Source of the DNA: Verrucomicrobiota bacterium
Lineage (GTDB): Bacteria; Verrucomicrobiota; Verrucomicrobiia; Methylacidiphilales; UBA1321
Direction of reading: 5' to 3'
DNA length: 43,301 bases
Assembly: GCA_013285645.1 (NCBI GenBank)
Contig: JABDHJ010000020.1
Span: 1 to 43,301 of the forward strand
The notes under the pieces were generated by a model. It saw only the letters and a list, made by a program, of their open reading frames with translations, searched no databases and was not told the origin of the DNA. This document shows, in pieces, positions 1 through 9,537 of this stretch (positions are counted from its first letter, which is position 1; each line of letters opens with the position of its first letter). The position numbers and the translations under genes are program-made.

Positions 1-2071
1 CGTAACTGCTGTAGTAATAGTAAGAATCATCGCTCTTGACCGACACGCAGTTCAAGACCATGCCGACACAATTTCCGTGCACTTCCTCAATGGCACGCTT
101 GGCGCGCAATGAGATTTCGCGGGGATAACGGCGGTGCTGAATGACGAGGATGACGTAGTCGACTTCTCGGGCGATGATGGATCCGTCGCTGATGCCGAGC
201 ACGGGCGGCGAGTCGACCAGTACCAGGTCGTAACGTTGCTTGAGGTCCTCCAGCATCATCCGGATTTTGTCGCCAGCCAGGACACCGATTTCGGACAACG
301 GCAAATCTCCTGAAGAGAGAAGGTGAAGCTTGGGAATGGCGGTCTGTTGAATGTATTCCACGGCGTCACCCTGACCCTGAAGATAATTGGAAAGTCCGCG
401 ATCATTGGGAAGCTTGACCAACTCGTGCAGAGTGGGGCGGCGAAGATCGCAGTCGACAAGAATAACGGATTGCCCCGCTTGGGCACAGACGACGGCGAGG
501 TTGTAAATCGTGGTGGATTTCCCCTCGCCGGGGCCCCCGCTGAGCATGGAAAGCGATGGCCCGATCCCGTTTTGCACTTTCAGGTCGAGCTTGGCGCGCA
601 AGATGCGATAACCCTCGGCGTGAGGCAGTCGCGCCGAATCCTGGGTGAGAGGCATGGGGCCGCCCTTGTTGGGGATGACGGTCAACACCGGCAAGCCGAG
701 AAGCGATTCGGCGTCAGCCATGGTCTTGACGCTCGTATCCAGGTATTCGATCAGAAAAGCGACAACGATGCCCACAAAAAGTCCGGTCATGACACTGATC
801 GCCAGGTTGAGATTTTTGTTCGGCTTGGACGGAAAGTTCGGAGGAGAAGCGCGCGCGATGATCCTCACCGGGCTCTCCAAAAGTTGCTTGTCGGCCATGA
901 CCCCCTTGAGGCGGACAGTGAGGGCATCCAGGAGGCTCTGCTGTTCTTCAAAATCCCGTTGCGCCTGGCGGTAGGGCTCGAGTTGCGATGTCACGTTGTT
1001 ACGGGTCGTGACCTTCAGGTCATCCACCTCTTTTTGGAGAAGAGTCACGCGCGCTTGAGCCATGTCGACATCAACCGACAGAGCGCTGCGGGTGCCAACG
1101 ATCAGATCCTTGATCTGCTGGCGTCTCCGGTCGTTTTCTGCCCGCAACGCCAGGACGCGAGGGTGATTATCCTCGAAACCGTCTTTGAGCAAGTTATCGA
1201 TGTCTCCCTCTGTGCTGAAGACTGCCGCACGTAAGGTGGCAATATTTTGCTCCGATTTTCCCATTGCGGAAAGCATGTTGATCAAATCGTCATCTGAGAG
1301 GGTCTTGGATTTTTCCAGAAGTACTTCGCGTGCGTTGAAGTCCTCCTTGGCCTCCAACAGGTTCCTCTGGCGCTCATCGAGGTCCGCCTCAAGCCGGTCG
1401 CCGGCCGCAGAACCCATCGCGGTAATGTCCACCCCGGCTTTCCCAGCCGCGTCCCGCAGCTTATCCACGGTCGCTTTCTTGTCATCGACCACTTTTTGTT
1501 GCTGGTCGATTTGATCGCGCAGGGTGTCCGCACCGCGACTATGGCGCTGATCTTCCTGCACATCGCGCATCGTCTTGTACCGGTCGGCCAAGGCGTTGGC
1601 AATATCGGCGGCCTCGGTGGCCACTTCACTCGTTCCGGTTATTTCGATAATGTTGGTTCCGCGCTTTAACTCGAGGTGCAGGACGCCTTTCATGTAGTTC
1701 AAGGCATCCAGGGGACTCATCTTCTCCACCGGCATCTTAAGTCGCTTGGCCCATACTTGATCGAGCTGCAGATCGCTAATGATCGGAAGCAGGACGTCGG
1801 GAGATTGCAGAACCTCGAACTCCGCCTGAAATGCGGTTGGATCGAAGCTCTTGTCTATCTGGGAACTGTCTATGCTTGGGACAGCCAGTTCACCCGCAGG
1901 TCGGATTTGGATCTGCGAAGAAGCCGTATACTGCTTTTGAAGAACCCATTCGGTGATGTATTCTCCGCTGGCGACAGTCAAAACAAAGATCGTAAAGATC
2001 ACCCAAAGGCGGTTACGGATGACCTTGAAATATTCGTTAAAATGAAGCGTTTGACTTGTATTGTCAGCCAT
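1..2071 (-). CDS. Polysaccharide co-polymerase / tyrosine autokinase (Wzc/BY-kinase type), 3' end outside window
   Basis: An open frame of 690 codons runs from an ATG at 2071 off the left edge. An N-terminal membrane segment (about residues 20-40) precedes a Wzz-like periplasmic part rich in coiled coil (about 180-400) and a second membrane segment (about 415-440). The cytoplasmic kinase follows, with Walker A GGPGEGKST (K about 518), Walker A' VILVDCDLRRP and Walker B LVLVDSPP. The visible C-terminus ends in a tyrosine cluster (SYYYYSSY), the usual autophosphorylation tail, so little is probably missing. Known BY-kinases control chain length and export of exopolysaccharide or capsule. It lies 58 bp downstream of the outer-membrane barrel gene on the same strand, which fits one envelope polysaccharide operon. 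The substrate polymer cannot be named. Confidence 0.9.
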   Translation of the reverse strand, partial: MADNTSQTLHFNEYFKVIRNRLWVIFTIFVLTVASGEYITEWVLQKQYTASSQIQIRPAGELAVPSIDSSQIDKSFDPTAFQAEFEVLQSPDVLLPIISDLQLDQVWAKRLKMPVEKMSPLDALNYMKGVLHLELKRGTNIIEITGTSEVATEAADIANALADRYKTMRDVQEDQRHSRGADTLRDQIDQQQKVVDDKKATVDKLRDAAGKAGVDITAMGSAAGDRLEADLDERQRNLLEAKEDFNAREVLLEKSKTLSDDDLINMLSAMGKSEQNIATLRAAVFSTEGDIDNLLKDGFEDNHPRVLALRAENDRRRQQIKDLIVGTRSALSVDVDMAQARVTLLQKEVDDLKVTTRNNVTSQLEPYRQAQRDFEEQQSLLDALTVRLKGVMADKQLLESPVRIIARASPPNFPSKPNKNLNLAISVMTGLFVGIVVAFLIEYLDTSVKTMADAESLLGLPVLTVIPNKGGPMPLTQDSARLPHAEGYRILRAKLDLKVQNGIGPSLSMLSGGPGEGKSTTIYNLAVVCAQAGQSVILVDCDLRRPTLHELVKLPNDRGLSNYLQGQGDAVEYIQQTAIPKLHLLSSGDLPLSEIGVLAGDKIRMMLEDLKQRYDLVLVDSPPVLGISDGSIIAREVDYVILVIQHRRYPREISLRAKRAIEEVHGNCVGMVLNCVSVKSDDSYYYYSSY

Positions 2072-2129
2072 AGGAAAAGGTTATGACGGGGCTTTTACTT
2101 CAAGAAACGATGCTTCTTGAAACTCAGCG

Positions 2130-3416
2130 TCAGTATGTCCCGCGAACTCCCAGATAGACTTGATCGCGGTTATAATCGCGAAAACTGAGGCCCGAAGCCA
2201 CACCACTGTAGGTATTACCAAGATTAACATCAAAATGACTGTTGATATGATACGTCAGGCCAGCATCAATAGCAAAATCATTTTCTGAGAAGCCTGAGAT
2301 GGTATTCGGCGAGAGTAGGAATGGAGTATAAATACCGTGGGTGAACGTGCCCTCGAGATGGGCCGAGATGCTGGACGTAATATCGTAGTGAAAGAGGGTG
2401 CCGAATCGATCAGCGATCTGTCCCATGGATTGCACGACATCGGAGGGAACGATTTCGTGGCTATAGTTAAAGTTAAGTGAACTGCGTGCACCCAGTTGCC
2501 AATTGAGGGCCAGAGAGGCATAAGGCGTAGGTTCGGAGGTGCCCAAATCGGTCTGGGTGAGCGAACCGCCTACCGCGACGTTAAGGCTCAGCGAGGGAAG
2601 AGCCTGCCAGTTCGCCCCGACAGTGCCGGTGTAAGTGGTATAGCCGCGATCAATCTGGCCATAAGAAATATCGTCGAAGATGCCGCCAAAAGTAAGCGTG
2701 ATCTTGGGAAGGATGGCGAAACCGAGGGTGGCGCTACCGGTGTTTTCCACGCTGTTATTCCCGGTTGCCGTCTGTTGCTGCATGTAATCGACAACGGTGT
2801 TGGAGTAGCTAAAAACGGTGCTGACCAGAGGCGTCCACTGGGCATTGAAGGATCCGTTGAATGTGTTGGAGATGTAGGCCCCGTTGTAGTAGAGGGTGCC
2901 GACGTTCTGAAACAAACTCGGCTCGGTGTAATACCGGAACTGCTCAGCCATGTTGAGGCTGAAGCGATCGGAGAACTGGTGCTGGAACTGGGCAACCACT
3001 TCATCGTCGAAATCCCACTGACTGCCCGGACGATTCGAATAATAGGTTGCATCAAAAGTTTCGCGCATGGAAAAATCACTGTTTTCCATTGGGAAATCGA
3101 AAAGGATACTGGGAGAAACCTCCGTTTCAAAGCTGGCTATCCTTCCCGTGGTGGCGGTGAAGATATTGGTGTCATAAATCTCCCGCAAAGAACACGAGAT
3201 CGTATAAAACTTCCTGTTCTCACTGACATCCGCAGGCGCGGTTGAACCTGCGGGCAGGGTAGTGGTTGGAGAAGCGGTAACCGACGATGTCGGAGAAGTG
3301 GTAGGAGCCGGAAGAGCGACGGATTGCACCTCCGCAGCGTCGGCGGCTTGAGTCGGCCGACTCATCCCGGAAAGACAGAGGGACACCACACCGATGTAAA
3401 GACAATGCTTCAACAT
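2130..3416 (-). CDS. Outer-membrane beta-barrel protein (BBP2/PF10082-like)
   Basis: The protein is 428 aa from the chosen start. I prefer the ATG at 3416 because it gives a clean signal peptide (MLKHCLYIGVVSLCLSG, then cleavage near PTQA-AD); an ATG at 3476 in the same frame adds 20 residues that spoil it. After a Thr/Pro/Ser-rich linker (about 25-65) comes a barrel domain opening with a REIYDTNIF motif, seen in the PF10082 putative porin family. Alternating amphipathic strands continue to a C-terminal aromatic residue (LGVRGTY), the usual signal for barrel insertion. Such proteins often sit in exopolysaccharide operons, and here the tyrosine kinase follows directly. It may serve export or structure; no substrate can be inferred. 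Confidence 0.75.
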   Translation of the reverse strand: MLKHCLYIGVVSLCLSGMSRPTQAADAAEVQSVALPAPTTSPTSSVTASPTTTLPAGSTAPADVSENRKFYTISCSLREIYDTNIFTATTGRIASFETEVSPSILFDFPMENSDFSMRETFDATYYSNRPGSQWDFDDEVVAQFQHQFSDRFSLNMAEQFRYYTEPSLFQNVGTLYYNGAYISNTFNGSFNAQWTPLVSTVFSYSNTVVDYMQQQTATGNNSVENTGSATLGFAILPKITLTFGGIFDDISYGQIDRGYTTYTGTVGANWQALPSLSLNVAVGGSLTQTDLGTSEPTPYASLALNWQLGARSSLNFNYSHEIVPSDVVQSMGQIADRFGTLFHYDITSSISAHLEGTFTHGIYTPFLLSPNTISGFSENDFAIDAGLTYHINSHFDVNLGNTYSGVASGLSFRDYNRDQVYLGVRGTY

Positions 3417-3479
3417 ACTTGTTATAAAGGCATCAAAGCAATTTTTGATGTCGATGCAAGGTTCTTTTTTACACATTAA

Positions 3480-3497
3480 TTATGCTTTAGTGCATAA
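3480..3497. promoter_or_regulatory. Inverted repeat in divergent promoter region
   Basis: TTATGC and GCATAA form perfect 6-bp arms around a 6-nt AT-rich spacer, inside the AT-rich intergenic stretch between the divergent barrel gene and corA. It looks like a small operator or part of a promoter. No regulator is known and no clear -10/-35 pair was assigned. Confidence 0.3.
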
Positions 3498-3611
3498 AAA
3501 CATAATTTCACCCTTGTTAGCCTCACACGAAGTTAAGGAAAAATATCTTTTTACGACGAAAAGATTTGCTCCCGAGTCTGCCCCGCGTTACTCCCTACGT
3601 TACTTTACCCT

Positions 3612-4583
3612 ATGATCCAATCCTTTGTCTTCAATGATGGAAAACTAGTTGCCAGCAATCTCGACAGCGACGCCCTGCGATTGGTGCGTGCCGACAAGGG
3701 ACTGCTCATCTGGGTCAACCTGTTTGCCCCCACTCCCGAGGAAGCGAAAGCCATCCTGGAAGATGTTTTCTCGTTTCATCCCCTGGCAATTGAAGATTGT
3801 CTGGCGACCAGCCGCTATCCGAAAATTGAAGATTACGAGGACTATCTCTATCTGGTCATGCACGCGGTGGCCTTCAACAAGGAAGAACAGTTCCGCACGA
3901 CAGAACTCGATTTTTTTATCGGAAAATCCTTCCTCGTTACCCATCACTCGGAACCTTTGTCCATGGTGTCGAGCGCCATCGAGCGCATTCAAAAAAATCC
4001 GACGACCGTCGCGCGCGGCATGGACAAGCTGGCCCATTTTCTTCTCGATACCATGGTGGATGCTTATCAACCGATGCTCAATGATCTCACCGCGGAGGTA
4101 CAGAAGTTGGAGGACAGTGTGTTCCTTTCGCAACATGCGGAACCGACGGTGATCCGGGAGTTTCGCGAACGCAAAAAGGAGCTCTCCGACCTGCAGCAAA
4201 TCGTGCGCCCCCAGCGGGATGTGATGAACCGGATGGCACGCGGCGAGTTCAAGCTGATTCGACCGGTGTTGCTGCCCTATTTTCGAGACCTGCTCGGCAA
4301 CTTGAATCGCATCGATACCACCGCGTCCGCGCTGAGCGACCAACTCTATCTCGCCCTCGATGTTTTGTTGAACAAGGCGACCTACCAGACAAATGAAATC
4401 ATCAAGGTCCTCACCCTCCTCACCGCCGTCACGACACCATCGACGCTGATCGGGACATGGTACGGGATGAATTTCGACATGCCCGAGTACAAAATACCGC
4501 ATGCTTATGAAATGGCCGTGGTTGTCAATGTTGTCTTCACAGTCGGATTAGTCATTTGGCTCTGGCGCAAACGTTGGCTCTAA
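3612..4583 (+). CDS. corA: Magnesium/cobalt transport protein CorA
   Basis: This 323-aa protein, a normal CorA length, has the N-terminal cytoplasmic alpha/beta domain, a long helical stalk (about 150-260) and two C-terminal membrane helices. The signature YGMNF at the end of the first helix marks the selectivity loop of the pentameric channel. In the family CorA moves Mg2+ (also Co2+, Ni2+) across the inner membrane and is gated by bound cytoplasmic Mg2+. The gene starts a tight operon: only 16 bp separate its stop from the GTG of the histidine kinase, which in turn overlaps its response regulator. That linkage is unusual for corA. Confidence 0.93.
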   Translation: MIQSFVFNDGKLVASNLDSDALRLVRADKGLLIWVNLFAPTPEEAKAILEDVFSFHPLAIEDCLATSRYPKIEDYEDYLYLVMHAVAFNKEEQFRTTELDFFIGKSFLVTHHSEPLSMVSSAIERIQKNPTTVARGMDKLAHFLLDTMVDAYQPMLNDLTAEVQKLEDSVFLSQHAEPTVIREFRERKKELSDLQQIVRPQRDVMNRMARGEFKLIRPVLLPYFRDLLGNLNRIDTTASALSDQLYLALDVLLNKATYQTNEIIKVLTLLTAVTTPSTLIGTWYGMNFDMPEYKIPHAYEMAVVVNVVFTVGLVIWLWRKRWL

Positions 4584-4599
4584 CGGAACTTTCCCTGCG

Positions 4600-5799
4600 G
4601 TGAAAAACACCTTCCTGGACAAGCTGCTTAACCGGATCGACCGCGTCGGTCAGGAAGACCTGCAGGCTTATCTGCAGCGGCTCAACCAGGAGAAGGGATT
4701 TTTCGAGACGATCTTCAACACGCTGCAGGAGGGCATCGTCGTGGTCGATTCCCAAGGCCGGATTCGCTATCTCAATCACGCCGTGACTGCGCTCCTCGGC
4801 ATTGATCCGACCCGGGCACTCGGGACGTCCATCGCTCAATATCTGAAGGAACTCGACTGGCCCAAGATCCTGGCCGAAGGCCGCGTGGTGAATCGCGACC
4901 TGGAGGTTTTTTATCCGCAACTCCGTTACCTAAATTTTTATCTCGTTCCACTGGAGGACAAAGACACCTCGCTGATGGGATTCGCCCTGATTTTTCACGA
5001 CTTGACGGCGCGGCGCGCCCAAGCTCACGAGGCCATCGAATCGGAGAAGCTGAATGCCGTCACTTTGCTGGCTGCTGGGGTCGCGCATGAATTGGGCAAT
5101 CCCCTCAACTCGCTCAATATCCATCTCCAACTCCTGGAACGCGATTTACGCAAACGCAACGCCGATTCCCCCGACGAGGAACTCCTGGAATCGGTGCGAA
5201 TCGCGCGCAGCGAAGTGAGTCGACTGGACACGATTATCAATCAGTTCCTGGGAGCAGTCCGTCCGAGCCACGCCGTCCGGAATATGGTGAGCATCAATGC
5301 GGTGGTGCACGAATCGCTCGCCTTTCTTCAACCGGAAATAGATGATCGCGACGTGATTGTGCAAGAGGAACTCGTCGAGGCGCTGCCCCTTATTCCGGCC
5401 AATGCGGATCAGCTCAAGCAGGCCTTTTATAATTTGATCAAGAATGCCCTGCAGGCCCTCAGCCACGGCGGCATCCTGCGGGTCGCCACGTCCCGTTCGG
5501 ATACGCACCTGATCATTTCCTTTGAGGACAACGGGACGGGAATCTCGGTGGAGGACATGGCCCATATCACGGAGCCTTATTTCACCCGCAAAAAAAACGG
5601 GACGGGCCTCGGGCTCTTCATCGTGCAGCGGATTCTGCACGAACACGGAGGAAATCTCGAACTGCTCAGCGAGCCTGGCCGGGGAACGACGGCGCGAATC
5701 CTCCTGCCTTTGGCAGAACGACGCGTCCGGCTTCTTGGCCAGGGGGGTGAAACGTCCTCAGCAGAATCGTCCAGCGGTAAAAAGGCGGACGTCTCATGA
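4600..5799 (+). CDS. PAS-domain sensor histidine kinase (NtrB-like)
   Basis: This 399-aa protein starts with GTG. An N-terminal helix leads into a PAS domain (about 34-140; EGIVVVDSQGRIRYLNHA). A HisKA H-box follows (AAGVAHELGNPLNSLN, H163). The HATPase_c domain carries the N box (NLIKNALQAL), G1 box (DNGTGI) and G2 box (GTGLGLF). There are no membrane segments, so it probably senses a cytoplasmic signal through the PAS domain. It phosphorylates a partner, most likely the next gene, whose ATG overlaps its stop codon (ATGA, 5796-5799). Upstream is corA with a 16-bp gap, which raises the possibility of a link to cation status; this is inference only. Confidence 0.9.
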   Translation: MKNTFLDKLLNRIDRVGQEDLQAYLQRLNQEKGFFETIFNTLQEGIVVVDSQGRIRYLNHAVTALLGIDPTRALGTSIAQYLKELDWPKILAEGRVVNRDLEVFYPQLRYLNFYLVPLEDKDTSLMGFALIFHDLTARRAQAHEAIESEKLNAVTLLAAGVAHELGNPLNSLNIHLQLLERDLRKRNADSPDEELLESVRIARSEVSRLDTIINQFLGAVRPSHAVRNMVSINAVVHESLAFLQPEIDDRDVIVQEELVEALPLIPANADQLKQAFYNLIKNALQALSHGGILRVATSRSDTHLIISFEDNGTGISVEDMAHITEPYFTRKKNGTGLGLFIVQRILHEHGGNLELLSEPGRGTTARILLPLAERRVRLLGQGGETSSAESSSGKKADVS

Positions 5800-7193
5800 A
5801 TCCGGTGTCCGATAATCTGCCGACTCTCCTGGTCGTGGACGATGAAAAGAACACGCGGGACGGTCTGCGGCGCTACTTCGAGGGTAAATTCGATATCTAT
5901 CTCGCCTCCGATGTGGCCACGGCGATGAATGTCCTGGAAACGGAGCCAGTCAACGTATTGCTGACCGATATGCGCCTGATGGGGGGAACAGAAGGCCTCG
6001 ATTTGCTCGTCCGCGCCCAGTCGATCTCGCCGCCACCGGTCTGCATCCTGATGACGGCATACGGTTCAGAAAAAGTGGCCGTGCAGGCGATGAAGAAGGG
6101 CGCTTACGATTACATCACCAAGCCACTCGACTTGGAAAAACTCGATGTGGTCCTGACGCGGGCGCTGCACTCGCGCCGGGTCGAAACGGAAAACCGGCAT
6201 TTGCGCGAGGAGCTCGACAAGAAATTCGGCCTGGAAAAGCTGATCGGCAATTCCCCCGCCATGGTGGAGATATATGACCGGGTCCGACAAGTCGCGCCGA
6301 CCAAGGCCACCGTCCTGATCCAGGGCGAAAGCGGCACGGGCAAGGAACTGGTGGCGCAATCGCTGCACATGCTCAGCCCCCGCAAATCGGCCCGGTTCGT
6401 GGCCGTGCACTGCGCCGCGCTATCCCCCCAACTGCTCGAGAGCGAATTGTTCGGGCATGAAAAGGGCTCCTTCACCGGCGCCACGGAGCGGCGCACTGGG
6501 CGCTTTGAAGAAGCCAATCACGGCACAATCTTTTTGGATGAAATCGGCGAGATCGACGCGGCCACACAAGTGAAACTTCTTCGCGCCTTGGGTGAACAGA
6601 CCGTCCAGCGGGTGGGCAGTAACCAGAGCATCAAGGTGGATGTGCGGGTAGTCGCCGCGACCAATAAGAATCTCGAGGCGCTGGTGCGCGAGGGAAAATT
6701 CCGCGACGACCTTTTTTATCGTCTCGATGTCGTGCCCATCCATCTGCCTCCGCTGCGCGAACGGCGCGAGGACATTCCACTTTTGATCAACGCCTTCGTC
6801 CAGGAATTCGCAAAACAGAACAGCAAAAAGATCACCGGTCTTTCCACCGATGCCCTGGAAGCGCTGCAGCATTACGACTGGCCGGGCAATATCCGGGAAT
6901 TGCGCGCCGCCCTCGAACATGGGGTCGCCCTCTGCCGCGGTGAACGCCTCGGCGTGCGCGATCTGCCCCCACGAATCACGGGGAAATCGAACGATGCCAC
7001 CGGGCGGTTGACGCCGGGAGAGACGACGTCTTCCTCGTCATCCCATTTAAATCTGGAAGCGATGGAGAAAAACTTCATCCATCAGGCACTGCGCCTGACC
7101 GATGGAAATGTGACTGAGTCTGCCAAGTTGCTTGGCATCAGCCGTCGTACCCTCCATCGTAAAATCAAGGCCTACCAGATCAAGCACTCTTGA
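5796..7193 (+). CDS. Sigma-54-dependent response regulator (NtrC family)
   Basis: This 465-aa protein has the three standard domains. The receiver (about 10-125) has acidic residues VVDDE and phosphoacceptor D58 in LLTDMR. The AAA+ sigma-54 activator domain (about 147-380) has Walker A GESGTGKE (177-184), a GSFTGA loop for sigma-54 contact (a common variant of GAFTGA) and the FLDEIGE Walker B. The C-terminal Fis-type helix-turn-helix (about 430-465) ends SRRTLHRKIKAYQ. It should activate sigma-54 promoters after phosphorylation by the overlapping histidine kinase. I found no convincing -24/-12 promoter in the regions I scanned by eye, so its targets are unknown. Confidence 0.95.
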   Translation: MNPVSDNLPTLLVVDDEKNTRDGLRRYFEGKFDIYLASDVATAMNVLETEPVNVLLTDMRLMGGTEGLDLLVRAQSISPPPVCILMTAYGSEKVAVQAMKKGAYDYITKPLDLEKLDVVLTRALHSRRVETENRHLREELDKKFGLEKLIGNSPAMVEIYDRVRQVAPTKATVLIQGESGTGKELVAQSLHMLSPRKSARFVAVHCAALSPQLLESELFGHEKGSFTGATERRTGRFEEANHGTIFLDEIGEIDAATQVKLLRALGEQTVQRVGSNQSIKVDVRVVAATNKNLEALVREGKFRDDLFYRLDVVPIHLPPLRERREDIPLLINAFVQEFAKQNSKKITGLSTDALEALQHYDWPGNIRELRAALEHGVALCRGERLGVRDLPPRITGKSNDATGRLTPGETTSSSSSHLNLEAMEKNFIHQALRLTDGNVTESAKLLGISRRTLHRKIKAYQIKHS

Positions 7194-7260
7194 GTACTCT
7201 TCCTCGTTGAATATCTTGTTATTTTTCGTCATTCGGCCTTGAGTTCCGTTCCGACCTTTC

Positions 7261-9483
7261 ATGGATTTCCTTTTCTCAACCCACATCAACCGGCTGGCGT
7301 TCCTGGCGCGATTTGTCTTTGTGCTTATCGGCGTGGCCTTGGCGCTTCATCCATTTTTTTCGCAGTCTCCGGACCAAACAATGACGTGGTCCGTGATGCA
7401 GGTATTCGCCGGCGCGATGGTATTGGCGCTCCTTTTTTACTACGTGTTCTTCGTAGTGATGGCCCGATTAAATTCGATTGGGATGTCTGTCTGGCACGCC
7501 CTTTTCATACTTTTGCCCGTGGGAACCCTGCTTCTCAAATGGTTGACAGACTTCACGGGCTTCGCGGAAGTCTCCGCGTTTACCCTTCTGGGGGTCTTTG
7601 CCCTTTTCAAACTGATGCTCATCATTCTGCCCGAGGGTGCTTTTCGTCATGGCGACATTATCCAGGCCATGCTGTACGACTACGAAGTGGGTGATGGCCG
7701 GGTCATTATCTACCTTCTTCCGCTTCTCGTGGCGCTGGCTGTTATCGGCGCGGTTTTTAATTTTGTGGTTTATCGCGGACTGAGCGATGCCCAGTCCATG
7801 GATAACGCCCAACTGGCCCGACAAATCGTCCGCGGCGAGGGATACACCACCAAGTTTTTGCGCCCCCAGGCGGTAGCCGATCTTCACAACTACGCCGCGA
7901 CCCAGAGCCTCTCGACTGGACAGTCGTCCGACCTCTTTCCCGCCAGCCAGTTCCCCCCCGGAGCGCCGCGCATTCTACCGGATACCTACAATGCCCCCGG
8001 TTATCCGTGCCTGCTGGCGGCATGGTTCTACTTGGTGCGACCTCATTTCAATCAATCGGTTTCTCCGCACCTCGAAGGCTTCGTCGACCAGAGCAAGGGC
8101 GGCATTGCGATGATGTACTCGGGCGACCGGTGGATCCCTCCTCTCAATCTGATCTTCCTGCTTCTGACCGGGGTGCTGGTTTATATGCTGGGAATCCAGC
8201 TTTTTGACGATCGAGTCGCCTGGTTCGGCGTAGTCGCATTCTTTGCCACGAACATGCTCTGGCAATTCAGCCTGACGGCCCTTTCCACCAGCTTCCTGAT
8301 GTTTCTTGTCACCGCCGCGCTCTATTGTGTTTTGCAGATTTTTTGCATCTCCGAGGAGTGTTCCGAAAGCCCGGATCGTTCTTTCACGCCGGCTTGGATA
8401 TCGGCGATTGCTCTCAGCCTGCTGCTCACAGTGGCGTGCCTGACGCGGCTGCATCTTTTGGTGCTTCTGATGCCGCTGCTGCTTTTATTAATCGTCATGC
8501 CGCGGCCCAGTTGGGTGATGTGGCTGGTGATCTTCCTGGTCGTCTTGGTCGGAATCGCCCCCTGGTTCTGGCATGTGTACAAGGTGTCGGGGCGCCCGTT
8601 GGGCTCGAATGCATCGCTCTTGATCTATGGGGCGGACGGCTACAAGGAAAATCAGATTTTCTGTACCACTTCGATCCCCAGTTACGAGAGGTTGTTCAAG
8701 AACGTGAGTCAAAAAGAATACAACGGGTTCCTTTGGAACATGGAACACGGCTGGCAGATGTTGGGCGCTAACCCGATAGTGCTTCTGTTTGTCGCTTCGC
8801 TGCTCCATGCGTACAAACGGCGACGGGCCCAAATGTTTCAGTGGTTTCTGGTTGGTTCGGCACTGGTCATTATTGCGGCAAATAATGTCGGCGTGTCCAA
8901 TCCCGAGGTGATCGGACAATGGAATACCCTGGTAGTGCTGCTGCCCGGCATGGTGGTCATGGGAAGCGCCTTCTTTTTCATACAATTGGATCGGTTGAGC
9001 CTGCAGGTGCCGCTTGTGAATGGCATGATTGTGGTTTTCACGTTGGTGATTACCGCCGCCCCACTGGCGCTGGCCCTCACCACGTCGAGCAGTCTCGTCT
9101 ACAGCTTTCCGCCTTACATGCCTCCGTTGATCAAGACCGTGGGGCAATACGCGAAACCGGATGAATGGGTGACCACGGACATGCCCTGGGCCTCGGCTTG
9201 GTATGCCGATCGTCCATCCCTCTGGCTGCCGGATTCCCTCAATGACTTTGTCAGTCTTCATGACAACGTCTGTCCCACCGGCATCCTCTTTTTTACGCCG
9301 GTCTCCTGGATGAAGCCAGCCTCCAACATTCTCGACGGGGAAGACAAGGACTGGCTTCCCTTCGTCACGCAATACAATCTTCCCATTCCCCCCACTTTTC
9401 CCATGCATGTGCATATCGCAACACCAGCAGGCGGCCCCGATTACACCATCTGGAGCGATCGTCCACGGTGGCAGTCGCAGTAA
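7261..9483 (+). CDS. Large integral membrane protein, GT-C (ArnT/PMT-like) with DUF805-like N-terminus
   Basis: This 740-aa protein has about a dozen or more hydrophobic segments. From about residue 165 it resembles GT-C glycosyltransferases of the ArnT/PMT group: the first loop (ARQIVRGEGYTTKFLRP) is typical of family 39-like proteins, which use polyprenyl-linked sugars at the outer face of the inner membrane. After the last helix a soluble part (about 620-740; PDEWVTTDMPWASAWY) ends the protein. The first roughly 110 residues (RFVFVLIGVALAL, then ARLNSIGMSVWHALFILLP) recall the small DUF805 membrane domain, so the protein may be a fusion. It follows the NtrC-type regulator after 67 bp, perhaps a separate transcript. 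Donor and acceptor are unknown. Confidence 0.65.
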   Translation: MDFLFSTHINRLAFLARFVFVLIGVALALHPFFSQSPDQTMTWSVMQVFAGAMVLALLFYYVFFVVMARLNSIGMSVWHALFILLPVGTLLLKWLTDFTGFAEVSAFTLLGVFALFKLMLIILPEGAFRHGDIIQAMLYDYEVGDGRVIIYLLPLLVALAVIGAVFNFVVYRGLSDAQSMDNAQLARQIVRGEGYTTKFLRPQAVADLHNYAATQSLSTGQSSDLFPASQFPPGAPRILPDTYNAPGYPCLLAAWFYLVRPHFNQSVSPHLEGFVDQSKGGIAMMYSGDRWIPPLNLIFLLLTGVLVYMLGIQLFDDRVAWFGVVAFFATNMLWQFSLTALSTSFLMFLVTAALYCVLQIFCISEECSESPDRSFTPAWISAIALSLLLTVACLTRLHLLVLLMPLLLLLIVMPRPSWVMWLVIFLVVLVGIAPWFWHVYKVSGRPLGSNASLLIYGADGYKENQIFCTTSIPSYERLFKNVSQKEYNGFLWNMEHGWQMLGANPIVLLFVASLLHAYKRRRAQMFQWFLVGSALVIIAANNVGVSNPEVIGQWNTLVVLLPGMVVMGSAFFFIQLDRLSLQVPLVNGMIVVFTLVITAAPLALALTTSSSLVYSFPPYMPPLIKTVGQYAKPDEWVTTDMPWASAWYADRPSLWLPDSLNDFVSLHDNVCPTGILFFTPVSWMKPASNILDGEDKDWLPFVTQYNLPIPPTFPMHVHIATPAGGPDYTIWSDRPRWQSQ

Positions 9484-9537
9484 AACAACGAAGAAGCGCT
9501 TGGCGGCTTTTCCTGAACGCGATACGGTTAGCTGCTT

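Noticed and set aside
323-1234. Plus-strand ORF of 303 codons
   Set aside because: Shadow of the tyrosine kinase gene, which reads through on the minus strand with Walker motifs and tyrosine tail.
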